DNA of 6,012 bases from an uncultured Clostridia bacterium (GTDB lineage: Bacteria; Bacillota; Clostridia; Lachnospirales; CAG-274), in contig CANRCU010000146.1 in the NCBI GenBank assembly GCA_947629215.1, forward strand, positions 1 through 6,012, written 5' to 3'. Positions 1 through 5,605 of this stretch are shown piece after piece; within the stretch, counting starts at the first letter, position 1; each line of letters starts with the position of its first letter. The position numbers and the translations under genes were made by a program. Below the pieces are notes generated by a model that saw only the letters and a list, made by a program, of their open reading frames with translations, had not been told where the DNA came from and did not search any database.

Positions 1-614
1 TTAAGGCAGCACATAAGCCAGCCGCAGATGCCGCTTATCTTTGTCGGGTTCAACGACAACCCTTGGTCTTTTGCCATTTTTATGCTTACGGGGTGAAAAT
101 CGCCCAAAAAGGTCGCGCAGCACAGCGGTCTGCCGCAAACGCCAATACCGTTCAGCATTTTGGCTTCGTCGCGCACACCTATCTGTCTTAACTCTATACG
201 TGTTTTGAATATAGCCGCAAGGTCTTTGACAAGCTCACGAAAATCTATTCTGCCGTCTGCCGTAAAAAAGAAAATTATCTTGTTCATATCAAAGTTTATT
301 TCAACATCGACAACTTTCATGCCCAGACCGTGTTCGTCGGCGCAGCGCTGGCAGGTCGCTTTGGCATTTTTTGCCTTTTCTTTGTTTTCTTCCGCCGTCT
401 GTTTGTCACGCTCGCTTGCGGGGCGAATTATTTTTTTAATGGGCAAAGGTACATCACTGTCGCCTATATCGCGGTTTACGATAGCCACCGTACCGTATTC
501 CACGCCCCTTACGGTTTCGACTATAACGCCGTCGCCCTTTTCAAATTTATATCCGCAGGGATCGAAATAATATATCTTCCCCGCCTTTTTGAATCTAACA
601 CCAATTACAGTCAT
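1..614 (-). CDS. ricT: RicT/YaaT-type PSP1-domain protein, partial (C-terminus beyond the left edge)
   Basis: Reading the minus strand from the ATG at 614 gives 204 codons open to the window edge. The protein begins MTVIGVRFKKAGKIYYFDP and carries two Cys-x4-Cys-Cys motifs, C160/C165/C166 (CGRPLCC) and C197/C202/C203 (CGWLMCC), with ISGICG just before the second. These are the signature of RicT (formerly YaaT, PSP1 domain). In Bacillus, RicT joins RicA and RicF in an Fe-S complex that assists RNase Y in mRNA maturation and affects sporulation, competence and biofilm formation. The cysteines are the expected cluster ligands, and all in view are kept. The start is supported by AAAGGAGA (621-628) six bases upstream. 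It is the fourth gene of the recX-tmk-holB-ricT operon, 18 nt after holB, as is usual in Firmicutes. One oddity is that the usual CGRLMCC motif reads Trp at residue 199 (codon 18-20). About a quarter to a third of the protein should lie outside the window. Confidence 0.93.
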   Translation of the reverse strand, partial: MTVIGVRFKKAGKIYYFDPCGYKFEKGDGVIVETVRGVEYGTVAIVNRDIGDSDVPLPIKKIIRPASERDKQTAEENKEKAKNAKATCQRCADEHGLGMKVVDVEINFDMNKIIFFFTADGRIDFRELVKDLAAIFKTRIELRQIGVRDEAKMLNGIGVCGRPLCCATFLGDFHPVSIKMAKDQGLSLNPTKISGICGWLMCCL

Positions 615-632
615 TTTCAATCTCCTTTTGCA

Positions 633-1631
633 TTAACGCGCAAGCAACTCTTTTGCCGTGATCATCTTGTAAAAAAACTCTTCAAACACAAAACGCGCGT
701 CGGTATTTGCCGAAATGCGCCTCCATGCGTTTTCCACAGCCTCACAAGCGGTCATCAGCCGCTTTGCCGTATACTGCGCACTCAGTTTTTTTATATCGTC
801 TGCGCGGGCAGTGTGTATCAATTTTTCCTCCCTTTGTGTGAGCTTGTAAACAAGCGCATCACGGAAGATAAAATACATCAGTTCAAGCAGCGTTTTTATT
901 TCGTCTTTGCGGTCTTTCAATTTTTCTGCCGTGCGGTTCATCTCAATAAGGTCAAAGCCTTTCATTTTAAGACAAAGCTGCATTGCCTCTTCGGACAAAG
1001 CCTTGAAATTATCGTCGTTGTGCAGCTCAATTGCCCTGCCCACAATTCCGCAGGCATAATGTGACAGCACCTCGGCTTCCGACCGTTCTATCCCGAGGTT
1101 CAGCAAATGTGTTTCAAGCATCGGCTGCGGCAGCGGTTTCAGCCTAAAAAGCATACATCGCGACTGCACGGTCGCCAGCAGTGCATCAAGGTTTTGGCTG
1201 AGCAGCAAAAATGCCGCATAGGGAGGCGGCTCTTCAAGCGTTTTCAAAAAAGCGTTCTGCGCCCTTGCATTCATTTTATGCGCGTCTTTTATTATGAACA
1301 CCTTGTAACGGCAGCTGTAAGGCTTTGTCATAACCTCCCTGCTTATCTTTTCGCGGACGGTATCTACCTTGATGCCGCTTTCGTCCTCTATATAGAATAT
1401 GTCGGGGTTGTTTCCGCTTTCAAAAGTCCTGCACGAAAAACATTTTCCGCACGGGGTCGTTCCGCCTTCTTCGCAATTCAAAGCCTTTGCAAAAGCCTTT
1501 GCCGCCGTCGTTTTACCTATGCCGCGCTCACCGTCAAAAATATAAGCATGGGCAACACGCCCGTGTTCTATTGCAGAACGCAGGCTCTTTATCAAAATAT
1601 CGTTATTTAAAAGTACGGTATCGCCGTTCAT
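633..1631 (-). CDS. holB: DNA polymerase III subunit delta'
   Basis: This is a 332-residue AAA+ clamp-loader subunit. With delta and the DnaX product it opens the sliding clamp and loads it on primed DNA. Visible features in order are a Walker A loop GERGIGKT (34-41), a zinc-binding set C53, C61, C64, C67 (CGKCFSC), a degenerate Walker B stretch VFIIKDAHKM (111-120), the LKTLEEPP motif (129-136) and the SRC motif (157-159) that supplies the arginine finger acting on a neighbouring subunit. The C-terminal third is helical and poorly conserved, as is normal. The length is typical. The absence of a long DnaX-like tail and the position next to tmk favour holB over dnaX. The ATG directly follows the tmk stop codon (TAA then ATG, no gap), with AAAAGGGAA inside the end of tmk as a moderate ribosome site, so translation is probably coupled. 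The intact Walker A loop suggests nucleotide may still bind, though E. coli delta' is not an ATPase. Confidence 0.95.
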   Translation of the reverse strand: MNGDTVLLNNDILIKSLRSAIEHGRVAHAYIFDGERGIGKTTAAKAFAKALNCEEGGTTPCGKCFSCRTFESGNNPDIFYIEDESGIKVDTVREKISREVMTKPYSCRYKVFIIKDAHKMNARAQNAFLKTLEEPPPYAAFLLLSQNLDALLATVQSRCMLFRLKPLPQPMLETHLLNLGIERSEAEVLSHYACGIVGRAIELHNDDNFKALSEEAMQLCLKMKGFDLIEMNRTAEKLKDRKDEIKTLLELMYFIFRDALVYKLTQREEKLIHTARADDIKKLSAQYTAKRLMTACEAVENAWRRISANTDARFVFEEFFYKMITAKELLAR

Positions 1632-2264
1632 TTATATTCCCTTTTCTTTCAGCAGCTTCTCTATACAAGCGACTATCTCGGAATGTATCTTATCTGCGCT
1701 TTTTGACGCGTCTATCACCTTTATACGCTCTTTGTTTATTTTGCAAAGACGCATATATCCGTCATACACCAGTCTGTGAAACTTTTCGCCCTCGCTTTCC
1801 ATGCGGTCAAGCTCTTTCTGATTTTTCTTGCGTGCAAGACTGTCGGCAGGCGTCAACCGCAGAAAAAACGTCAAATCGGGTTCGACATCGGCAACGGCAT
1901 ATTTATTTATATCTTTGATAGTCTTTACGCCAAGCCCGCGCGCATAGCCCTGATATACCAGGCTTGAATCTAAAAATCTGTCCGATATGACTATACCGCC
2001 GTCGTTCAGCACAGGTTTTATATCCGAATACACATGCTGCGCGCGCGCGGCTGCATAGAGCAAAGCCTCGGTAACGGCAGTCATACCGACATTTTCTTTA
2101 TCTATTATTATTTCGCGTATCTTTTCGCTTATCCTGTTGCCGCCGGGTTCGCGCGTACACACAACATAAAAGCCCCTGTCTTTGAAATAGTGTTCAAGCA
2201 TTTCTATTTGTGTTGTCTTGCCCGAACCGTCCGTTCCCTCGATACTTATAAAAAAACCAGACAT
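1632..2264 (-). CDS. tmk: thymidylate (dTMP) kinase
   Basis: This 210-residue kinase makes dTDP from dTMP and ATP, the step that feeds both de novo and salvage thymidine into dTTP. The P-loop is GTDGSGKT (10-17). The TREPGG segment (37-42) and the DRF/S-S--YQG-ARG stretch (95-110) form the nucleotide-monophosphate site. A lid region with KELDRMESEG follows, then the typical FH-LVYDGY segment. It is full length for the family, with no break. AAAGGA (2273-2278), eight bases before the ATG, supports the start. The gene lies 33 nt downstream of recX and touches holB. The tmk-holB-ricT order is conserved in many Firmicutes. The identification is firm. Confidence 0.97.
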   Translation of the reverse strand: MSGFFISIEGTDGSGKTTQIEMLEHYFKDRGFYVVCTREPGGNRISEKIREIIIDKENVGMTAVTEALLYAAARAQHVYSDIKPVLNDGGIVISDRFLDSSLVYQGYARGLGVKTIKDINKYAVADVEPDLTFFLRLTPADSLARKKNQKELDRMESEGEKFHRLVYDGYMRLCKINKERIKVIDASKSADKIHSEIVACIEKLLKEKGI

Positions 2265-2297
2265 TTTTTCTGTCCTTTCGTAAATAATATCCCGAAA

Positions 2298-2921
2298 TCA
2301 TATATCTTCATCTTCAGCCGCAAAACCTTTAAGCGCTTCTTTGGCTGTCTGATAGTCAAAACCGCGCCTTATCAAAAAATCCATTTGTTTTTTGTATTCT
2401 TTGAAACCCGATATACTGCCTTTTACACGTTTTTCAAGCAGTTTTTGCGCCTTTTCAAGCATTTTTTCGCCGGTATCCGCAAGATAAGGTTCGGCAAGCT
2501 CTTTTGCTATGCCACGCTTTTTCAGCTCGTCAAGGATACGCCTTGCGCCCCAGCCCTTCAACTCCAGACAGTCTTTGACATACAGCCTTGCATAGTCTTC
2601 ATCGTCTACAAATCTATATTTCTTCAGCATCTCGATAACACGGTCTATCGTTTCTTCGCTGTATTCCCCGCCGAGTTTGAGCCTGACTTCCTTCTCCGTA
2701 CGCGCCCTGTGACCCAGATATTTCATAGCGGCATTTTTGGCTTTTGTATAAGCAAGCTCATCGGTCAGCATTGCATAACGCTCGGCTGTCAGCTCCTCGC
2801 CTATCTTCAGTTTGTATAAATATACGTCTTCGCTCTCCATGCCGAAAGCAAATTCCCCGTCTATAAAAATACTCCGTCGGTCCGGATCGTTTTTTTGTTT
2901 GGTAATATCGGTTATTTTCAT
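2298..2921 (-). CDS. recX: regulatory protein RecX
   Basis: RecX binds the RecA filament and modulates recombination and SOS activity. The 207-residue protein has the three-helix-repeat pattern of the family: YL-HRARTEKEVR-KL (69-83), a second repeat with RFVDDEDYARLYVKD (103-117) and KGWGARRILDELKKRGI (122-138), and a third ending in FLIRRGFDYQTAKEAL (182-197). The N-terminal segment (ITDI...RRSIFIDGEFAFGM) matches the extension common in Firmicutes and Clostridia. I place the start at the ATG at 2921 because GGTGA lies just upstream and fits the 3' end of 16S rRNA (GGAGGTGAT). The frame also allows GTG at 2933, which would add MVKK but has no good ribosome site. It is the first gene of the operon, behind a consensus promoter, with recA not in view. 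No anomaly is visible. Confidence 0.93.
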   Translation of the reverse strand: MKITDITKQKNDPDRRSIFIDGEFAFGMESEDVYLYKLKIGEELTAERYAMLTDELAYTKAKNAAMKYLGHRARTEKEVRLKLGGEYSEETIDRVIEMLKKYRFVDDEDYARLYVKDCLELKGWGARRILDELKKRGIAKELAEPYLADTGEKMLEKAQKLLEKRVKGSISGFKEYKKQMDFLIRRGFDYQTAKEALKGFAAEDEDI

Positions 2922-2976
2922 TTTCTTCACCACGATAGGTCTTTATATTAAAGATAGTCGTACTCCGCTATTGCTT

Positions 2977-3005
2977 ATTATACCACAATTAAATCGTACT
3001 GTCAA
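2977..3005 (-). promoter_or_regulatory. sigma-A promoter of the recX-tmk-holB-ricT operon
   Basis: On the minus strand, TTGACA (3000-3005) is followed by exactly 17 bases and then TATAAT (2977-2982). Both hexamers match the housekeeping consensus perfectly. Transcription should start near 2970, giving a leader of about 50 nt before the recX ATG at 2921. No operator palindrome or riboswitch is evident in that leader. A LexA-type site was looked for by eye and not found. Confidence 0.9.
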
Positions 3006-3043
3006 AAAAACTTTAAACACTTCGAATAATCGACAATTTCATC

Positions 3044-3072
3044 TTGTTTTGTTTGAGATTTTAAAGTATAAT
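3044..3072 (+). promoter_or_regulatory. candidate plus-strand promoter upstream of the palindromic element
   Basis: TTGTTT (3044-3049), a 17-base spacer and TATAAT (3067-3072) form a good sigma-A match. Transcripts from it would begin near 3079, at the left end of the palindromic element, and run through it to the pectinesterase gene. The -10 overlaps the repeat TATAAT-ACAT that recurs near 3253. This is inference from sequence only; the AT-rich setting makes chance matches more likely. Confidence 0.45.
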
Positions 3073-3074
3073 AC

Positions 3075-3260
3075 ATATTATAAGAACTTATTCAAAGAAA
3101 AAATTTATTTGTGGTCGCCGTTAGGCGACGGAATTTGCAGCGTTTAGGAGAATTTTGCGAAGCAAAAACTCCGTAGCGGAAGAATTTTTTATTTATAAAA
3201 AATTCGCAAATTCCGAACAAATATAAAATTTTTTCTACCTTGACTTGGTTCTTATAATAT
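3075..3260. repeat. palindromic element with 13-bp terminal inverted repeats (MITE-like or structured leader)
   Basis: The ends are a perfect 13-bp inverted repeat, ATATTATAAGAAC at 3075-3087 and its complement at 3248-3260. Complementarity continues inward imperfectly (AAAAAATTT near 3098-3106 against AAATTTTTT near 3226-3234, then TTTGT against ACAAA). Nested inside are GGAATTTGC (3130-3138) with GCAAATTCC (3206-3214), and three local hairpins: GTCGCC-GTTA-GGCGAC (3114-3129), a GGAG/TTTTGC stem with GAA loop (3147-3172), and a perfect 10-bp stem with TTTA loop (3182-3205). If the outer repeat is trimmed to 11 bp, both flanks carry ATACAT (3071-3076 and 3259-3264), which could be a target-site duplication. 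There is no open frame of note inside. It fits a small non-autonomous mobile element, or a structured 5' leader. Confidence 0.7.
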
Positions 3261-3269
3261 ACATATTAT
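3240..3269 (+). promoter_or_regulatory. weak candidate promoter close to the pectinesterase gene
   Basis: TTGACT (3240-3245), an 18-base spacer and TATTAT (3264-3269) lie at the right end of the palindromic element. If used, the leader would be about 40 nt. The -35 is good and the -10 is fair. It competes with the upstream pair at 3044-3072 as the start for this gene, and I cannot choose between them. Confidence 0.35.
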
Positions 3270-3314
3270 AAGAATTCATAAAAAATTTTACCCAAAGAAA
3301 GACCGGTGATAAAT

Positions 3315-4238
3315 ATGAAAATCGTTGTCGCAAATGACGGTACAGGCGATTTTGAAAGCGTTCAGCAAGCCATAAACAGCGTAAAGCCCGACACGTACGC
3401 AGAGATATTTATAAAAAACGGCTATTATTTTGAAAAAGTAGTTTTAGACAAGCCGAATATTACGCTCACGGGCGAAGATGCGGAAAACACGGTTATAGTA
3501 TATAATGACAGCGCTTACAGAAAGGACGAAAAAGGCGAACCGCTCGGTACTATGCGTACCGCCACTTTTGAGATAACAAGAAACGCCGAAAATACTGTTT
3601 TAAAAGAGCTTACCATACAAAACAGCGCAGGCTACGGCAAAATAGTCGGTCAGGCTGTTGCCCTTGCAAGCGGCGGCGATAAAACTACCGTGATAAACTG
3701 CCGTCTGATAGCAAGGCAAGATACACTTATGCTGCCCCCGTGCTTTAAAGAGGCGGCAAAAAACCCCGACCTTTATATAAGACAATATTTTGAAAATTGC
3801 TATATCGAGGGCGATGTGGACTTTATATTCGGCGGCGCTGCCGCAATGTTCAAAAACTGCGAATTATTCTGTACCCGACGTCCGACCGGCTATAATTGTT
3901 TTATAACCGCCGCAAGCACACCCGAAAATGCCGATTTTGGCATGGTATTTACAGACTGCACCGTCGGCGGCAATGCAGAGCCGCACACGGTATATCTCGG
4001 CAGACCTTGGACACCCGGCGCAAAAACGGTATTTATAAACACAAAAGCGTCCGATGTGCTGAACCCTGCCGTATGGTCCAAATGGGGCAAAAAAGCGCAG
4101 CACCCTGCCGCTTGTTATGCGCAGAACAGTTTTACCGACAAAACACAGGTAGCGGACTGGACGTACATACTTGACGACAAAGATATTTCGGTATACACGA
4201 TCGAAAACATTTTCAAGGGCTGGCAGCCGAAAATATAA
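3315..4238 (+). CDS. pectinesterase (pectin methylesterase), carbohydrate esterase family 8, cytoplasmic
   Basis: The enzyme removes methyl esters from galacturonate residues of pectin, releasing methanol and leaving acid groups for lyases or hydrolases. With the start at 3315 it has 307 residues and reads as a right-handed beta-helix from the first strand (IVVANDGTGDFESVQQAI). The active-site blocks are all present: Q113 in GQAVAL, Q135 and D136 in QDTL, D169 in GDVDFIFG (166-173), and R230 and W232 in LGRPW. The catalytic acid, nucleophile and substrate-binding Arg/Trp are therefore kept. There is no signal peptide, anchor or carbohydrate-binding module, so it probably works inside the cell on imported methylated oligogalacturonides. 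I prefer the ATG at 3315 because GGTGAT sits just upstream; GTG at 3306 would add three residues. No other pectin gene or transporter is in view, and neighbours are unrelated. No rho-independent terminator follows. Confidence 0.93.
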   Translation: MKIVVANDGTGDFESVQQAINSVKPDTYAEIFIKNGYYFEKVVLDKPNITLTGEDAENTVIVYNDSAYRKDEKGEPLGTMRTATFEITRNAENTVLKELTIQNSAGYGKIVGQAVALASGGDKTTVINCRLIARQDTLMLPPCFKEAAKNPDLYIRQYFENCYIEGDVDFIFGGAAAMFKNCELFCTRRPTGYNCFITAASTPENADFGMVFTDCTVGGNAEPHTVYLGRPWTPGAKTVFINTKASDVLNPAVWSKWGKKAQHPAACYAQNSFTDKTQVADWTYILDDKDISVYTIENIFKGWQPKI

Positions 4239-4297
4239 AACCATATTTCGACATATTGAGGCAACAATATCTTAAAATCTTAATTTCATCGTCTTTT

Positions 4298-4336
4298 ATG
4301 ACAAATTTACCGGCGAATAGTCTGTTATTTTGTCAT
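4298..4336. repeat. inverted repeat in the spacer after the pectinesterase gene
   Basis: ATGACAAA (4298-4305) and TTTGTCAT (4329-4336) form a perfect 8-bp inverted repeat with a 23-base loop. No T-tract follows, so it is not a normal terminator. It could be an operator for the gene starting at 4414 or a chance match in AT-rich spacer. Confidence 0.35.
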
Positions 4337-4351
4337 AGTGTTTATGTGGAT

Positions 4352-4380
4352 TTTTCTCCCCGTTGTATGTAAAATATAAT
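4352..4380 (+). promoter_or_regulatory. weak candidate promoter for the 4414-5328 gene pair
   Basis: TATAAT at 4375-4380 has TTTTCT 17 bases upstream (4352-4357). The -10 is perfect and the -35 poor. A second TATAAT lies at 4383-4388. Either would start transcription within about 30 bases of the ATG at 4414. This also argues against the longer reading frame that begins at 4363. Confidence 0.35.
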
Positions 4381-4413
4381 TATATAATATTTTTACGGGA
4401 GAGAAAAAAGTAT

Positions 4414-4689
4414 ATGAATATTTTAAAAACCTATCGCACAACCGTTATCGACGAAGAAAACATCGCTCAAAGCCTTGTTATACGGCTGTTCTCAAATGAC
4501 GGCATATACGGCTGCGGCTGTTCGCTTGAGCCTGCCGGGCAGGCTGCCGAGGACACAAATGTGACCGACGACATCGAGATAGCCGAGCGTATCTTTGACA
4601 TACTTTGCGCGGAGTCCGTTCTTCCGCTTGAACTTTATGCGGTGCTTGACGATATGCAGCCTTACACGGCAGAGCTTTTGCCGCAATAA
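4414..4689 (+). CDS. small acidic protein, resembles DUF6514-type proteins
   Basis: This 91-residue protein begins MNILKTYRTTVIDEEN. It has an N-terminal strand-rich part (residues 1-40, with LVIRLFSNDGIYGCGCSLE), an acidic linker (AEDTNVTDDIE, 45-55) and a C-terminal helix ending in VLPLELYAVLDDM (69-81). The plan, a short beta sheet with a Tyr-Gly turn followed by a helix and a final PLEL-AVLDDM-like segment, recalls the small DUF6514 proteins found widely in Clostridia, whose function is unknown. That match is from memory of the pattern and is only moderate. GGGAGAG (4397-4403) supports the ATG at 4414. The frame stays open to an ATG at 4363, but that part is AT-rich, overlaps a -10 box and reads as lysine/tyrosine-rich spacer. 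The gene precedes the flavoprotein gene by 45 nt and probably shares its transcript. There is no signal peptide or membrane segment. Confidence 0.72.
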   Translation: MNILKTYRTTVIDEENIAQSLVIRLFSNDGIYGCGCSLEPAGQAAEDTNVTDDIEIAERIFDILCAESVLPLELYAVLDDMQPYTAELLPQ

Positions 4690-4718
4690 GGCATAGTTTT
4701 TGCAAAATCAAAAAATAC

Positions 4719-4726
4719 AAGGAGGT
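4719..4726 (+). promoter_or_regulatory. strong ribosome binding site of the flavoprotein gene
   Basis: AAGGAGGT is a full match to the anti-Shine-Dalgarno end, with an eight-base spacer to the ATG at 4735. It is the strongest site in the window, suggesting good translation of this gene relative to the small gene before it. Confidence 0.85.
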
Positions 4727-4734
4727 ACACTGTT

Positions 4735-5328
4735 ATGAAAGTATTGATCATCAACGGCAGTCCGCACGAAAACGGAAACACTGCCATCGCCATTAACGAA
4801 ATGATAAAGGTCTTTGACAAAAACGGCATCTCGACCGAAGTTTTACATATCGGTACACAGGATATACGCGGATGTATTGCCTGCAACAGCTGCGCTCAGA
4901 ACGGCAAGTGCGCTTTTGACGATGCCGTGAACGAAGCTGCACCGAAATTTGAAGCAGCCGACGGACTTGTTGTGGCAAGCCCCGTTTATTATGCGTCGGC
5001 AAATGCTACGCTGATTGCTTTTCTTGACAGACTGTTTTACAGCGCACGTTTTGACAAGACAATGAAAGTCGGCGCAAGCGTTGTTGCCGCGCGCAGGGGC
5101 GGTCTTTCGGCAACTTTTGACGAGTTGAACAAGTATTTTACAATATCGGGTATGCCTGTGGCATCAAGCAGGTATTGGAACAGTATACACGGCACTACGC
5201 CGGGTCAGGCTTTACAGGACGAAGAGGGCTTGCGTACCATGCGTATACTTGCCGAAAATATGGCGTTTTTGATCAAGAGTATTGCGCTCGGAAAAGAAAA
5301 ATACGGTATGCCCGAAAGAAATGATTAA
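4735..5328 (+). CDS. flavodoxin-fold NADPH-dependent FMN reductase / iron-sulfur flavoprotein family
   Basis: This is a 197-residue cytoplasmic flavoprotein. The first strand and phosphate-binding loop are MKVLIINGSPHENGNT (1-16), where the NGSP-x-NGNT segment binds FMN phosphate. A cluster of cysteines follows at C47, C50, C53 and C59 (GCIACNSC with GKC), typical of the CxxCxxC group within the flavodoxin-like reductases and possibly an Fe-S or redox site. SPVYY (82-86) is the second flavin loop. The later GLSATFDELNKYFTISGMPVASSRYWN segment matches a very common Firmicutes and Bacteroidetes subgroup. Family members reduce quinones, nitro compounds or metals, or pass electrons; the substrate here cannot be read. 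The start is certain, with AAGGAGGT (4719-4726) eight bases ahead of the ATG. It is intact and normal in length. A run of hairpins and a terminator lie downstream. Confidence 0.9.
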   Translation: MKVLIINGSPHENGNTAIAINEMIKVFDKNGISTEVLHIGTQDIRGCIACNSCAQNGKCAFDDAVNEAAPKFEAADGLVVASPVYYASANATLIAFLDRLFYSARFDKTMKVGASVVAARRGGLSATFDELNKYFTISGMPVASSRYWNSIHGTTPGQALQDEEGLRTMRILAENMAFLIKSIALGKEKYGMPERND

Positions 5329-5332
5329 CTTA

Positions 5333-5351
5333 TATGGGGCTTCGCCCCATA
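5333..5351. repeat. GC-rich hairpin repeat, copy A
   Basis: TATGGGGC-TTC-GCCCCATA is a perfect 8-bp stem with a 3-base loop, starting four bases after the flavoprotein stop codon. It is followed by CCCC and a degenerate CACAAGTG. It is the first of four related units sharing GGGGC-NNN-GCCCC and then A(T/A)ACCCC-GCAAG. Confidence 0.75.
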
Positions 5352-5369
5352 CCCCACAAGTGTTTTTTA

Positions 5370-5413
5370 TGGGGCTCCGCCCCAAACCCCGCAAGCCTTT
5401 TGTAAAAGGCTTG
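5370..5413. repeat. GC-rich hairpin repeat, copy B, with second stem
   Basis: TGGGGC-TCC-GCCCCA (5370-5384) is followed by AACCCCG and a second perfect 10-bp stem, CAAGCCTTTT-GT-AAAAGGCTTG (5392-5413). The two-hairpin unit reappears in inverted orientation as copy D (5754-5795). Neither hairpin has a T-tract long enough to make it a clear terminator. Confidence 0.75.
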
Positions 5414-5430
5414 ACCCAAAACTTTTATTT

Positions 5431-5463
5431 AACCCCTAAAGGTGCCCTTTAGGGGTTGTTTTA
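5431..5463 (+). terminator. intrinsic terminator of the 4414-5328 gene pair
   Basis: AACCCCTAAAGG (5431-5442) pairs perfectly over 12 bp with CCTTTAGGGGTT (5446-5457) across a TGC loop, and GTTTTAT follows. The T-rich tail is on the plus-strand side only, so it should end transcription from the flavoprotein gene about 100 bases after its stop. Confidence 0.8.
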
Positions 5464-5531
5464 TACGATTGAATTTTTATTTATAAACACACTTTTTTAA
5501 ACCACACAACCTAACCAACCCTACCGGCAAA

Positions 5532-5598
5532 CACGCAAATGTTTCTCCGTGAGGCTGTTTTTTTCAGCCGAAACGGAGATCATTTGCGTGGCTTTTTT
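5532..5598 (+). terminator. second plus-strand intrinsic terminator, three-tier stem
   Basis: The outer stem CACGCAAATG (5532-5541) pairs with CATTTGCGTG (5581-5590), the middle stem TCTCCGT (5544-5550) with ACGGAGA (5573-5579), and the inner stem GGCTG with CAGCC around a seven-T loop. GCTTTTTT follows at 5591-5598. It is a very stable terminator shape on the plus strand. No gene lies between it and the terminator at 5431-5463, so it either backs that one up or ends an unseen short RNA. Confidence 0.8.
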
Positions 5599-5605
5599 AT
5601 CTAAA

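Larger units (their letters stand above)
3071..3274. repeat. 16-nt direct repeat flanking the palindromic element
   Basis: The sequence ATACATATTATAAGAA occurs identically at 3071-3086 and 3259-3274. Each copy is preceded by TATAAT or a near variant, so the right-hand side resembles a second copy of the left-hand promoter -10 region. The repeat is also close to palindromic, so direct and inverted readings overlap. It may be a product of insertion or simply an AT-rich palindrome pair. Confidence 0.6.
2934..3314. other. divergent intergenic region
   Basis: This AT-rich stretch of about 380 bases separates recX (minus strand) from the pectinesterase gene (plus strand). It contains the operon promoter, a plus-strand promoter-like pair at 3044-3072, a palindromic element at 3075-3260, and the leader of the pectinesterase gene. 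The short open frame across 2812-3147 on the plus strand mixes recX antisense with AT-rich spacer and is not a credible gene. Confidence 0.8.

Noticed and set aside
160..1918. Plus-strand open frames of 136, 244, 167 and 143 residues across ricT, holB and tmk
   Set aside because: They lie antisense to genes with clear family motifs, lack ribosome sites, and read as Phe/Arg/Cys-rich shadow sequence.
2034..2819. 261-residue plus-strand open frame
   Set aside because: It is antisense to tmk and recX, spans their junction, and is highly Phe-rich with no domain pattern. It is a shadow of the coding bias on the other strand.
2934..3314. Riboswitch or T-box in the recX/pectinesterase spacer
   Set aside because: The hairpins do not match any class I can recognise, and there is no T-box sequence or terminator/antiterminator pair. 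A structured leader of unknown type remains possible.
3864..4244. Minus-strand open frames of 126 and 66 residues, plus a 92-residue plus-strand frame
   Set aside because: They overlap the pectinesterase catalytic region in other frames, with no ribosome site and no recognisable motif.
4478..5002. Minus-strand open frames opposite the small protein and flavoprotein genes
   Set aside because: The sense frames have strong ribosome sites and family motifs. The antisense frames are Arg/Cys-rich shadows.
5212..5394. 60-residue minus-strand open frame over the end of the flavoprotein gene
   Set aside because: It is made of repeat copies A and B read backward plus antisense of the flavoprotein C-terminus.
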